This document shows, in pieces, positions 11,901-16,235 of a stretch of DNA of 19,914 bases (within the stretch, counting starts at the first letter, position 1; each line of letters begins with the position of its first letter). Below the pieces are notes generated by a model. That model was not told the origin of the DNA. It made no database searches and was given only the letters and a program-made list of their open reading frames with translations. Made by a program: the position numbers and the translations under genes. The stretch lies in contig DOJV01000028.1 of NCBI GenBank assembly GCA_003511125.1, positions 2,819 through 22,732 on the forward strand. Reading direction: 5' to 3'. Origin of the DNA: Candidatus Uhrbacteria bacterium (lineage in GTDB: Bacteria; Patescibacteriota; Patescibacteriia; UBA9934; GWF2-40-263).

Positions 11901-13572
11901 CTCTTCAGAATCCGATTTTTACACCAGTTTTGATTCTTATCTAGATCGTGTCAGCGGTGGTACACCAACAGCTGAAGGTTTGGAGTGCGCACGTCGACTT
12001 TTGGCTTCAGAATCTGATGCTGAATACAAAATGATCATTCTGTTAAGTGATGGTTCGCCGAATTATACGATTGAAGGAGTGATCGATACTTCTAGTTTGA
12101 CACCAGCACAAGACGCTTGTCTTGTGGTTCACGGACCAACAGGTTCTTATATCGAAGAAGATTCTAAAACTTTCGTCTACACCGCGGCTATTACCACCGA
12201 TAATGATTTGATTGCTTACATGAAACATTTTTCTAGTGATATTTGTTTAGATACCAGCGATTCATCAGAGGCTCCATGTCAATATTCGCAATTAAACGAA
12301 TCTGATGCTTGTTCCGCCGCCGACTCTGGTGAATATGCCTATACCGCCAGTACGGCCGAAGATCTTGAAGGTATGTACCAAAGTATTATCAATAATATTT
12401 TGGGTGTTTCTTTTACCACCATTAGCCAAATTGGTTCCACTACTTATCGCACCGTCGGTACGGTTCAAGAGGGCGACGATGTGATTATTCCTTTCCCGGA
12501 AGGTTTTGAATGTCAAACCACTGGTGAGTGGACTATTCCCATGCGAGTCAGTTTCCCGGGAACCGGTACGGTAAATCTTAGCGATATCAAATTAACTTAT
12601 TGTCCGGTAGGCTCAACTTCTTCGGCCAGTAGTTTGGTAACCGTAGATACCGATTCTGACGATGACGGCGTGAACGACGATGAGGATAATTGTCCTGATA
12701 CAGAAAATCCTAGTCAGTTAGATTCTGACGGCGATGGTTTTGGTGACGCTTGCGACACAGAAACTAGCGCTAGTAGTGCAACTGAAACAGAAGACAGCGA
12801 AACGGTTGACGAAGTAGTTTATGAGGCGGTTGGTGATTGTGGAAACGGTGCTGTTGATAGTGGGGAATATTGTGATGCTTCGCTAGTCGATTCTTCGGCC
12901 GGGCCTATTTATTGCAGTTCCGCTAATTTGTCTGATCCGGCTCGGCGTGCGGTTAGTGTCTGCGAAGGAGATCTTTATTCTTGTGTTTGTCCCTCAGGGT
13001 TTTATCCAGTAACCTATACTGGTTTGGGAATTTGCAGCGGAGGAACAACAACTTATGACGGCGCCCTCTGTCTTGCTAGCTCGACAATAGATCAGTGCGA
13101 CGGCGGAACTTGCGTACAAAATAGTTGTGCACCAGATTGTTCAACTGATTTGATTTTTGACACGTTTTTAAGTGATTGCGGTGACGGTATGATAACCGGT
13201 GATGAGATTTGTGAAGGTACGGATTTGCCAATTTATTGTGTTAAACCAGATGCTAATCCCGGCTCGCGTGATGTTAAGGTAACTGATTGTAGTAGCACAG
13301 CTGATTGTGATTGTACGGAATTTGGAGGGGATTCAACCTATGAAGCGATTCTTGGAGAAACCGTTGGTCTTTGTGACGGTGGTACTAAAAGAGTGTTTTC
13401 TGGTTGGACTTTAATCACTTATAATTATAAAGATGCCGTTTGTTCTTCAGGTGGCCTTTCTTCGACTTGGGGTTGTGGAGTGACAAGTACGTTGTTGGGA
13501 ACCACAACCGGAACTTGTATTCCTGATTTCTGTGCCGATTGTTCCGGTACATCTATGACCTCGGTTTATTAA
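2902..13572 (+). CDS. Giant pilin-anchored, cysteine-rich multidomain surface protein (3,556 aa)
   Basis: Domain order by residue: signal peptide 1-25; two membrane helices about 53-83 and 102-121 with a basic loop (KILKAKKVLKN), a VirB2-like module; Ig-like region about 150-400; TIG/IPT folds from about 425, 533, 625 and 762 (each with a GxGFG-type signature); a small Cys knot near 841; Ig-like domains about 885-1335; six CGDG/ECD cysteine repeats about 1347-1567; an SbsA-like domain about 1640-1810; an Ig-like segment about 1815-1945; a CPR-type module with a pseudopilin-like head about 1949-2325; seven more cysteine repeats about 2372-2740; a VWA domain about 2895-3165; TSP3 repeats about 3249-3285; and a cysteine-rich tail to 3556. 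No C-terminal membrane helix or LPXTG signal is seen, so anchoring must come from the N-terminus. The many Cys residues imply an oxidising extracytoplasmic location. The start is the first ATG before a clear signal peptide. A giant adhesin or host-contact filament is the best inference; the function is not proven. Confidence 0.85.
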   Translation: MKPARLFYTFLALVGTFFLASTALAASLSSNQMFGANQAEFAAASGLPGGDLILIIANIIRMFLGFLGVFAVAIIIYAGFLWVTAGGAEDKILKAKKVLKNAFIGLVIILSSFAIAQFVISRITEAMGAASGIYSTTDGSGGGDVLSDTARTFFVEDVNIECAESIRNVQLQFIFSQKVTATDITTGGAITIKKTDGDSVPGVFATLDGSTSSKTFVFSPDATCTVGSTTVSCFEAETAYQIVVVSSLESSSGYDLQCSTSYPCSFSFVTGTGFDLEEPTVSFEAPDDGDTAYAGILEALQAYTEDDAGVSSLAFNLDGVLLETVGLSSSSAGVLSLINYFDSEWDTTGYSTGQTYTIQAIGYDCGGNTATDDVDVVLRAASCVGTCGGDDPYSSSYCGACPGDSCESDEACASGSCVDGSCIVDVEISRVSPGDGAVGNLITVSGEGFGTSSGSVVFLGDPEDDSDNVTVTAYTDCDGTWSDSQVIIQVPIGAIDGPIRLVTVAGDYDDTDDENGRVISDFVVNDTIRPGLCSLTPDTGLAGSLTSVRGINFGSSQDASTLYFGSYGATTYSVWTGVSFSATSPLLNDGSYDVQLFTGSGDARQGSNEVEFTVTSAAADEPPEISYVDSGIKTCSGTETICSADEDCSDDDSVTCDDYQDAGPIDQYVTIYGSGFGSRTGSVYFTDQSDSGSRALGSADFPEACEASFWNSDSIIIKVPASYSGGGSLSATMHDLTVVRAEDGLESEPVDFKVIAGEATPGVCAIDPDAGPAETETTIYGEGFGDSGSVTFFSEKTTSSTDWADEEIGSVFVPTGAISGPVSIINSLLQTSNAVNFTVGFCNEDFYCAAGETCCPSGTCTADAVCEVSGVSHYAYFFSTGEIPEAPEVIVECSDDHLSPTPWEGWEGGREVCVNASVRVEFSEDMDPDTLTSDGFSVKKCSDSTCRSVSSTSLYMVEEPIIDESGFTWTPENDFDYSSTYQVTIFGGEAGIFKSDDGLTLVDDASWEFTTSADASYDCSIGDVLLSPATETATEQGELLDYTITPTDEEHQCVALDCSLYSPWNFTASDSSKASVGTITGCQTEVMALEETGSGGPVVITGSLTGTGFSDTGLLTIAFTNPRIISYWPACTEACTDAAIGATFNIPMVATTFTGLDSTGQQKVLLFECEDPGCSIDELTSTSLLYSSYDVETQILSITPASELLPNTSYRVVISGEAESTSGSYLNEEPGSFAWDGDISWFFQTKGESCGVDRVEISPEEAVVDYVGARARFTAVPYGAPDTCSAVGQRLSTTIGTWSDWTAEDEYDGLDIAYLLDSGAITISYDLPEGCSDVCLNEGSLTPVAVCGDGAIGPGEDCDSGPGCSSSCLHEGTLACAAISGTLCCGNGVLDQSEECDDGFPAANGDGCSSACLNEGSRVLGYSCGDGLIAQSRVIGGEDCDYGSKNRDYNCSNDCLNLGSAPKGLAVCGDGVIDVSGGEDCDDGGTSNGDGCSSVCLREGRNGSYGTCGNGGAPERGVYNEGEDCELDSEGCSEDCLWLGSSDDYSVPSICGDGHWGFGEECEATGATSIAPFALAIVNANAPQAVLASGGDSASSIITGTDVSSGQVGEGLLTLQCSCDTDASCDSTGETYGCGLGNCCLERPEFVESEPKEESGVCRNTAVWMEFDKTMDAETLDNAGLISLELVNSDGTSLDEVDCPLTYSGTAIGLRDYQNGNFLTRAWRWLSWRVFSVFGVSAGDYEGCFVPVRFELEQTDLGSKVYLYYDDALVAGGTYVFRAEGENGVDHDPLDDILEGASADGVGMYDPVVITFDVGSEICTLDAVRVQDEGNVEAVLNDFIDPSPGTFTEKSEEHTISAAAYTRHSASYEEISPVTDYTWVWNWGSTKEDGGSEDIVSVDKTSTISSSTASAAGLDGQETVVATATISDTTGISEVTSSQSGTVSLAAVLCENLWPNPGTYDYFPFEDTTAAETVFGLLSTKAHTNFSFYYCRDQGAGQENLPELTVIEAPAAPYSTEIFKEILFLVDGTSDAIGVRVLPNEDYLSPLAWYEAQDFTGSPSETTVDGYEAVQDGNTYYVSAANFVDSFSTSVISTLYPNIYVISFNENAGSDTEEIMSRILDNWRFNAETDLNDVLIVSDLNLCKSASSYPQIDGEYVSCDIDAECWAALSDTNAFCDSDKGKMRRDLKRLTDVREVATIISGYGDSHKHCSVTKGQACSTDDSCPGTEECLPEVPDIQSGTFLSAFTTSTWPSWSAELGNELGTALPVDPINEFYACPDGYDSDYCWNSSDGVFKCNRGSQAYIYEDSGGEDYTLVTQLESSIAQDWAYALDDDSTDNATLYAEYAHDDYPSGFLDDAGWFCDSSAIGVSARCGDGVQGLGDGATVLPEVCEIGDVDTDSCSYDSDGDGSLDSSGVINLACIDDVGICRYQTSSEAAVAGAECVAYECGNGVIDVGEDCDDGSLNGSYGYCGQTCHLDGFYCGDGSIAGGEECDCGETSALLASGTWSKISGNCSMPNGQYTSIYSSSCAYNCTYPGPSCGDGELNGAEECDGDIETWGGKLCSDGEACTVDSDCSSGSCGAGGVACSISKVCDTGVACSSTTDCTSCSAFEYQLTRTRTCQSGCAWDTSTTGGWTACLGGDQICGNGEVEGDEICDDGNSDNTDSCTNLCQTNVCGDGYVQYGAETCDDGVDNGVVCTPDYGDTCAYCNVSCRYTTVSGAYCGDDVVGGGEFCDGSDLPKYCYQASVDPEGRDRGGVCEVDSDCESGFTCENVGVCNGGSYSIGSRSETNLYNGAECVKGVGDLDSSCGFGASIGTCAAPACVDDCSSSCPFAYQSSSILIKEALAGASERTSADLYSYMSGNDPDEGTFYLPACDVGTTITADVDMTDIIPPTMDVVFVTDLSGSMAYGVDGSHPVSDGLRRIDYAVDSMEQAVEDLFNAYRGSEGNLQIAVISYSAGTITTVGADTDGSGSITTADSCDTDGDETGDNHAWVDVSLSSSESDFYTSFDSYLDRVSGGTPTAEGLECARRLLASESDAEYKMIILLSDGSPNYTIEGVIDTSSLTPAQDACLVVHGPTGSYIEEDSKTFVYTAAITTDNDLIAYMKHFSSDICLDTSDSSEAPCQYSQLNESDACSAADSGEYAYTASTAEDLEGMYQSIINNILGVSFTTISQIGSTTYRTVGTVQEGDDVIIPFPEGFECQTTGEWTIPMRVSFPGTGTVNLSDIKLTYCPVGSTSSASSLVTVDTDSDDDGVNDDEDNCPDTENPSQLDSDGDGFGDACDTETSASSATETEDSETVDEVVYEAVGDCGNGAVDSGEYCDASLVDSSAGPIYCSSANLSDPARRAVSVCEGDLYSCVCPSGFYPVTYTGLGICSGGTTTYDGALCLASSTIDQCDGGTCVQNSCAPDCSTDLIFDTFLSDCGDGMITGDEICEGTDLPIYCVKPDANPGSRDVKVTDCSSTADCDCTEFGGDSTYEAILGETVGLCDGGTKRVFSGWTLITYNYKDAVCSSGGLSSTWGCGVTSTLLGTTTGTCIPDFCADCSGTSMTSVY
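4174..5420 (+). other. TIG/IPT domain array in the giant protein
   Basis: Within the giant gene, residues about 425-840 hold four TIG/IPT-like (Ig-like, plexin/transcription-factor type) units. Each has the family's glycine signature: ITVSGEGFG, TSVRGINFG, VTIYGSGFG and TTIYGEGFG. Each is followed by a V-x-F or L-Y-F strand. The third unit carries a Cys- and Asp-rich insertion before its signature. TIG domains are common in extracellular adhesive proteins, so this array is probably a spacer or stalk near the membrane anchor. Confidence 0.75.
6940..7605 (+). repeat. Cysteine repeat cluster 1 (six DUF4215/myxo-type repeats)
   Basis: Residues about 1347-1567 of the giant protein contain six copies of the pattern C-G-(D/N)-G-x(5-15)-E-(D/E)-C-(D/E), most followed by C-S-x-x-C-L and a short 'EG' or 'LG' linker. 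This matches the Myxococcus-type cysteine-rich repeat (DUF4215 / TIGR02232 family). Such repeats form small disulfide-stabilised extracellular modules. The copies differ in length and in synonymous codons, so they are old rather than recently amplified. Confidence 0.8.
8746..9900 (+). other. Pseudopilin-like head and preceding module in the giant protein
   Basis: Residues about 1949-2325 start at CENLWPNP, include a YYVSAANF / IYVISFNENA section, then MRRDLKRLTDVREV (from residue 2183), GTFLSAF, WPSWSAELGNELG, LPVDPINEF, CWN and YTLVTQLE. The RRDLKRLTD...LPVDPIN...YTL order resembles the globular half of GspG-like type IV pseudopilins (RDxKRxxDLxxIxxAL ... LPxDPxN ... YxLxxxLE), but the hydrophobic pilin helix is missing. 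A small Cys-rich loop (about residues 2205-2230) is inserted in the middle. The resemblance is my pattern reading; a structure prediction would decide it. Confidence 0.5.
10015..11400 (+). repeat. Cysteine repeat cluster 2 (seven repeats)
   Basis: Residues about 2372-2833 of the giant protein contain seven CGDG/CGNG...C(D/E) motifs, beginning with RCGDGVQGLG and ending with YCGDDVVGGGEFCDG. Loops of the type C-x-S-D-G-E-A-C and D-S-D-C-S-S-G lie between them. Near the start is an Asp-rich DSDGDGSLD loop, a plausible Ca2+ site. The final unit (from about 11065) continues into a longer module (DLPKYC ... CNGG ... NGAEC ... CVDDCS) that resembles the tail after the VWA domain. Confidence 0.75.
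11575..12410 (+). other. Von Willebrand factor A domain with intact MIDAS in the giant protein
   Basis: Residues about 2895-3165 form a VWA domain. The metal-ion-dependent adhesion site is complete: DLSGS at 2903-2907 (DxSxS), Thr3021 in GGTPTAEG, and Asp3050 in ILLSDGSP. Strand VVFVTDL precedes the first motif and helix RRIDYAVDSMEQAVEDL follows it. An EF-hand-like loop, DTDGSGSITTAD (2968-2979), is inserted after the ISYSAG strand, with a second Asp-rich stretch right behind. VWA domains with MIDAS sites bind protein ligands through a divalent metal and are found at pilus tips and in adhesins. This is the most direct evidence for a binding role of the giant protein. Confidence 0.85.
12646..12765 (+). 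other. TSP3 calcium-binding repeats in the giant protein
   Basis: Residues about 3249-3285 read DTDSDDDGVNDDEDNCPDT followed by DSDGDGFGDACDT. This is the classic thrombospondin type-3 pattern DxDxDGxxDxxDNCP...DxDGDGxGDxCD, with the paired Cys residues present. It links the VWA domain to the final cysteine-rich tail and probably needs Ca2+ to be rigid. Confidence 0.88.
12835..13569 (+). repeat. C-terminal cysteine-rich tail of the giant protein (two long repeats)
   Basis: Residues about 3312-3556 contain two long units, each starting with a CGNG/CGDG...E-x-C motif and running through (P)IYC, a CxGG-T segment (ICSGGTTTYDGALC; LCDGGTKRVFSG...DAVC) and a C-x-x-(D)-C-(S/A) end. The same plan is seen just before the VWA domain (11065-11400), so the VWA/TSP3 block is bracketed by related modules. 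The protein ends MTSVY with no anchor signal. Confidence 0.65.
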
Positions 13573-13584
13573 TTTCTAAAGTTT

Positions 13585-14454
13585 ATGAATGGTTTCGAAT
13601 ATCAAGTCCCGCCAATTAGGCGGACCATACCCTGGAAGCTGGTAGTGATTATTGGTGGCAGCCTGGTTTTGGTGGTTTTAATTATTCTTGGAGCCAGATG
13701 GTTTATTGGTAGTCGATCCGTAGATTTGCAAAGAACCGCCAACATCGACCGTATTAGTCAGGAACTTGATACGGCTTTGCAAACTTGTGATAACGAAAAA
13801 TGTCGAGTTAATAAAGTCGAAGACATAGCCCAAAAATTTGGCGCGGCCGAGCTTTGTCAAAAACTTGATGACAATTCTTTGACTTCCTGTGCCTGGAAAG
13901 TGGCCAAAGAAAAAGCCGATCCGCAAAGTTGCGAAATAATTTCTGATCAAGAAAAACAAGTTGATTGTCAAGATTCGGTTTATCGACTTTTGGCCACTCA
14001 AGATCTTGATTTGTCGTGGTGCGAAAAAATTCAAAACGAAATTGTCCGAGCTCGTTGTGTTAACAGTTTATCCGAAAATATCGCTCGTACCAAAGGTTGT
14101 TCTGGTACCGGGGTTGATCAATCTGTTTGTGATCGGTTGAATAATTTGGAAGCGGCTATGGCTAGCGCCGATCCCGACCAATGTATGACTTTGTCCGAAC
14201 CTGGCGATCAAGATAATTGTTTGGAAGGTATGAGTTTGATCGACGCAGATCGTGATGGCTTAAGCGCCACCCTAGAGGCCGAGCTCGGTACCAGCGACAA
14301 TGATTGGGATTTTGATGCGGATGGTTTGAGTGATTTGGTTGAATACAGAACTTATGGCACTGATCCCACAAATCCAGATTCAGACGGTGATGGTTATTCC
14401 GACGGCACCGAAGTCAACGGCGGTTACAATCCTTTAGGCAGTGGCCCGCTATAA
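13585..14454 (+). CDS. Single-pass membrane protein with tandem CX10-11C repeats and TSP3 repeats (289 aa)
   Basis: A short basic N-terminus (RRTIPWK) precedes one membrane helix at about 18-40, so the long C-terminal part should be outside. Residues 68-212 contain twelve Cys in six pairs: 68/73, 91/102, 116/128, 146/158, 172/182 and 200/212. The last five pairs are spaced 10-12 residues and recur every 25-30 residues in an otherwise helical, charged sequence, suggesting a row of disulfide-pinned helical hairpins. Residues 219-282 hold three Asp-rich TSP3-like loops (DADRDGLS, DFDADGLSD, DSDGDGYSD), ending in GGYNP as in the next two genes. It starts 12 nt after the giant gene's stop, without a Shine-Dalgarno, so it is probably co-transcribed with it. 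No enzyme motif is seen; it may support or bind the giant protein. Confidence 0.75.
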   Translation: MNGFEYQVPPIRRTIPWKLVVIIGGSLVLVVLIILGARWFIGSRSVDLQRTANIDRISQELDTALQTCDNEKCRVNKVEDIAQKFGAAELCQKLDDNSLTSCAWKVAKEKADPQSCEIISDQEKQVDCQDSVYRLLATQDLDLSWCEKIQNEIVRARCVNSLSENIARTKGCSGTGVDQSVCDRLNNLEAAMASADPDQCMTLSEPGDQDNCLEGMSLIDADRDGLSATLEAELGTSDNDWDFDADGLSDLVEYRTYGTDPTNPDSDGDGYSDGTEVNGGYNPLGSGPL

Positions 14455-14475
14455 TTTTTTTGAAATTAATAAATT

Positions 14476-14506
14476 ATCAGCCACAGGCTGATCCGCCAGC
14501 GGCGGA
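14476..14506. repeat. Double-hairpin REP-like element
   Basis: Two adjoining perfect palindromes lie in the 76-bp gap: ATCAGCC-ACA-GGCTGAT (14476-14492) and TCCGCC-AGC-GGCGGA (14492-14506), sharing one T. No U-tract follows on the + strand, so this is not a standard terminator. It resembles REP-type intergenic palindromes. It may stabilise mRNA ends or adjust expression of the following gene. Confidence 0.6.
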
Positions 14507-14530
14507 GAAAATTAAATAATTCTAAAATCT

Positions 14531-15202
14531 ATGTTTGATGATTTAAAAAAACAACCCGACGATATTTTTGCCGAAACCGAAAAAGCCGAAAACGTGCCGC
14601 CGCCATTTAGAACACCTCAGTCCGATCCTGGTCCGTCGGTGCCACCAATGGCTCCACCAGCCGCTCAGATTTCGGAACCAACAACAGTTATGCCGGCTAT
14701 TAATATCGCGCCATTGCCAACTTCGACTCCAAGCGTTGAGAGTAAAAAATTCAATTGGAAGTTGGTGGTAATTTTAGTAATAGCCGTGGTGCTGGTGGTT
14801 TTGGTTGGTTTGCTGGCCTCAAAATTTATCATGTCCAGCCAAGAAACCGCGCCGACCGAGGGTTTGCCTAATGTTTCTAATGCTGTAAAAGAAAAAGTAG
14901 AAATTCCCGTGGTTGAAGAACAACCGGTTGTCGAAGAAGAACCGGTTATTGTCGAAGAACCTGAAATCGATACCGACAAAGACGGACTTTCCGATGCTCG
15001 CGAAGCCGAAATCGGTACCAGCCCAACTAGTGTTGATACCGATGACGATGGTCTTTTTGATCTGGAAGAAGTCGAAACTTATAAAACCAATCCATTGTCT
15101 CCGGACACCGACGGTGATACCTTTAAAGACGGCGACGAAGTTAAGAACGGTTATAATCCTAATGGCGCCGGAAAATTGTTTGAATTGCCGGGCGTCGAGT
15201 AG
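14531..15202 (+). CDS. Single-pass membrane protein with extracellular TSP3 repeats (223 aa)
   Basis: The N-terminus (MFDDLKKQPDDIFAETE) is acidic and followed by a Pro-rich linker to about residue 70. A membrane helix at about 77-100 comes next, then a Val/Glu/Pro-rich spacer (about 122-146), and TSP3-type loops at about 147-208 (DTDKDGLSDAREAEIGT, DTDDDGLFDLEEVETYKTNP, DTDGDTFKDGDEVKNGYNP). Lys before the helix and acidic repeats after it predict N-in, C-out. The MFDD...PDDIF start resembles the next protein's MFDE...PEIF, so the two are probably paralogues with a shared cytosolic tail motif. The repeats should bind Ca2+ outside the cell. The start ATG has no Shine-Dalgarno. Role unknown; linkage suggests the same envelope system as the giant protein. 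Confidence 0.75.
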   Translation: MFDDLKKQPDDIFAETEKAENVPPPFRTPQSDPGPSVPPMAPPAAQISEPTTVMPAINIAPLPTSTPSVESKKFNWKLVVILVIAVVLVVLVGLLASKFIMSSQETAPTEGLPNVSNAVKEKVEIPVVEEQPVVEEEPVIVEEPEIDTDKDGLSDAREAEIGTSPTSVDTDDDGLFDLEEVETYKTNPLSPDTDGDTFKDGDEVKNGYNPNGAGKLFELPGVE

Positions 15203-15215
15203 GGTTTAAAAAAAT

Positions 15216-16229
15216 ATGTTTGACGAGCCCAATTTGCCAAAAATGGAAACCCCGCCGGGAATTAAGCTGAAAAAAGGCCAGCCAGAGATTTTTGTTATGC
15301 CGGAAAATTTTCGGGGTTTGGCCGGGAGGGTAAGTTCACCGCAAGTTAAACCGGCGGCTTTGCCGCCGGCCGTGCCGGCAAAACCTTTGTTGGCGCCACT
15401 GCCGCCAAAACCGGTCTTGCCGGCAAAAAAGAAAAAGATGTCCAAAGTTACCAAAGTCTTGTTAATTTCTGGTGGGGTTTTGTTTGCGGTTTTGGCTGCG
15501 GCCGGGATTTATGTTTATCTTGCTTTACAGCCGGTTCAACAAGCCGTGCCAACTTCGGTTTCAACCAATGCGGTTAAAACCGAACCCAAAACTTCGCCAA
15601 CAAACACGCCTGTGGTCGAAAATCCCGAGACCCCGGAATCGCCAGACGCCACTTCGCCTTTTCCAACCGGCACCTTACCTGGCCGCGACACTGACAGCGA
15701 TGGCTTAACCGATGCCGAGGAACTTTTGTATCGCACCAACTCCAAAAAACCCGACACTGACAGCGATGGCTTTTTAGACGGCAACGAAGTTTTTCACGGC
15801 TACGACCCCAACGCACCGTCTCCGGCTCGATTAAACGAAACAGCTTTAGTGGCCAACTATTTAATCGAGGGTTTTTATTCTTTGGATTATCCGGTGGCTT
15901 GGAATGTTCAGCCCGAGGTCGGAAAATTAGGTAACGTTTTGTTTATCGTGCCAAGCGGGGAAGCGGTGTCTGTTAGTTTGGAAGAAAAAACCATAGGCGC
16001 CAGTTTGGCCGAGTGGTTTAGCGGTACCTCCCCGAGCACTGAGATCGAAGTTAGTGTGGGCACTACAAAAATGGGTTATTCAATGTTAATGACCGAAGAT
16101 CAAATGACAGTTTATGTTGATTTCGGAGAACGAGTTGTTACAATGAGTTATCAAAATACGGTTAAAGCTACAGTGGATTATTTGGCGACTTTTGAAATGA
16201 TGATGAATACTTTATTGTCGGTCGAGTAA
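15216..16229 (+). CDS. Single-pass membrane protein with TSP3 repeats and a C-terminal globular domain (337 aa)
   Basis: A Pro/Ala-rich cytosolic region (about 1-70) ends in KKKKMSK. A membrane helix at about 79-103 follows, then a Thr/Pro/Glu-rich linker (about 110-155) and two TSP3 loops (DTDSDGLTDAEELLYRTN and DTDSDGFLDGNEVFHGYDP, about 158-198). A globular domain of about 130 residues (208-337) is unlike anything in the neighbouring TSP3 proteins. Its start, YSLDYPVAWNVQP...VLFIVPSGEAVSVS, and its end, TFEMMMNTLLSVE, recall PsbP/Mog1-like small domains ('YP..W' plus a final 'F..m..sl'), but this is only a fold guess. It sits 13 nt after the upstream stop and 6 nt before ybeY. A weak AGGG lies about 12 nt before the start. 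Confidence 0.72.
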   Translation: MFDEPNLPKMETPPGIKLKKGQPEIFVMPENFRGLAGRVSSPQVKPAALPPAVPAKPLLAPLPPKPVLPAKKKKMSKVTKVLLISGGVLFAVLAAAGIYVYLALQPVQQAVPTSVSTNAVKTEPKTSPTNTPVVENPETPESPDATSPFPTGTLPGRDTDSDGLTDAEELLYRTNSKKPDTDSDGFLDGNEVFHGYDPNAPSPARLNETALVANYLIEGFYSLDYPVAWNVQPEVGKLGNVLFIVPSGEAVSVSLEEKTIGASLAEWFSGTSPSTEIEVSVGTTKMGYSMLMTEDQMTVYVDFGERVVTMSYQNTVKATVDYLATFEMMMNTLLSVE

Positions 16230-16235
16230 TTTTTT

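Noticed and set aside
6940..13569. CRISPR-like array or recent DNA tandem duplication in the cysteine-repeat region
   Set aside because: The similarity is at protein level only; copies differ in length and codons, and there are no regular spacers.
14513..14528. TAAATA or TAAAAT as a promoter for the 223-aa gene
   Set aside because: TAAAAT lies 2 nt before the ATG, too close to serve as a -10, and TAAATA has no -35 partner in this AT-rich stretch.
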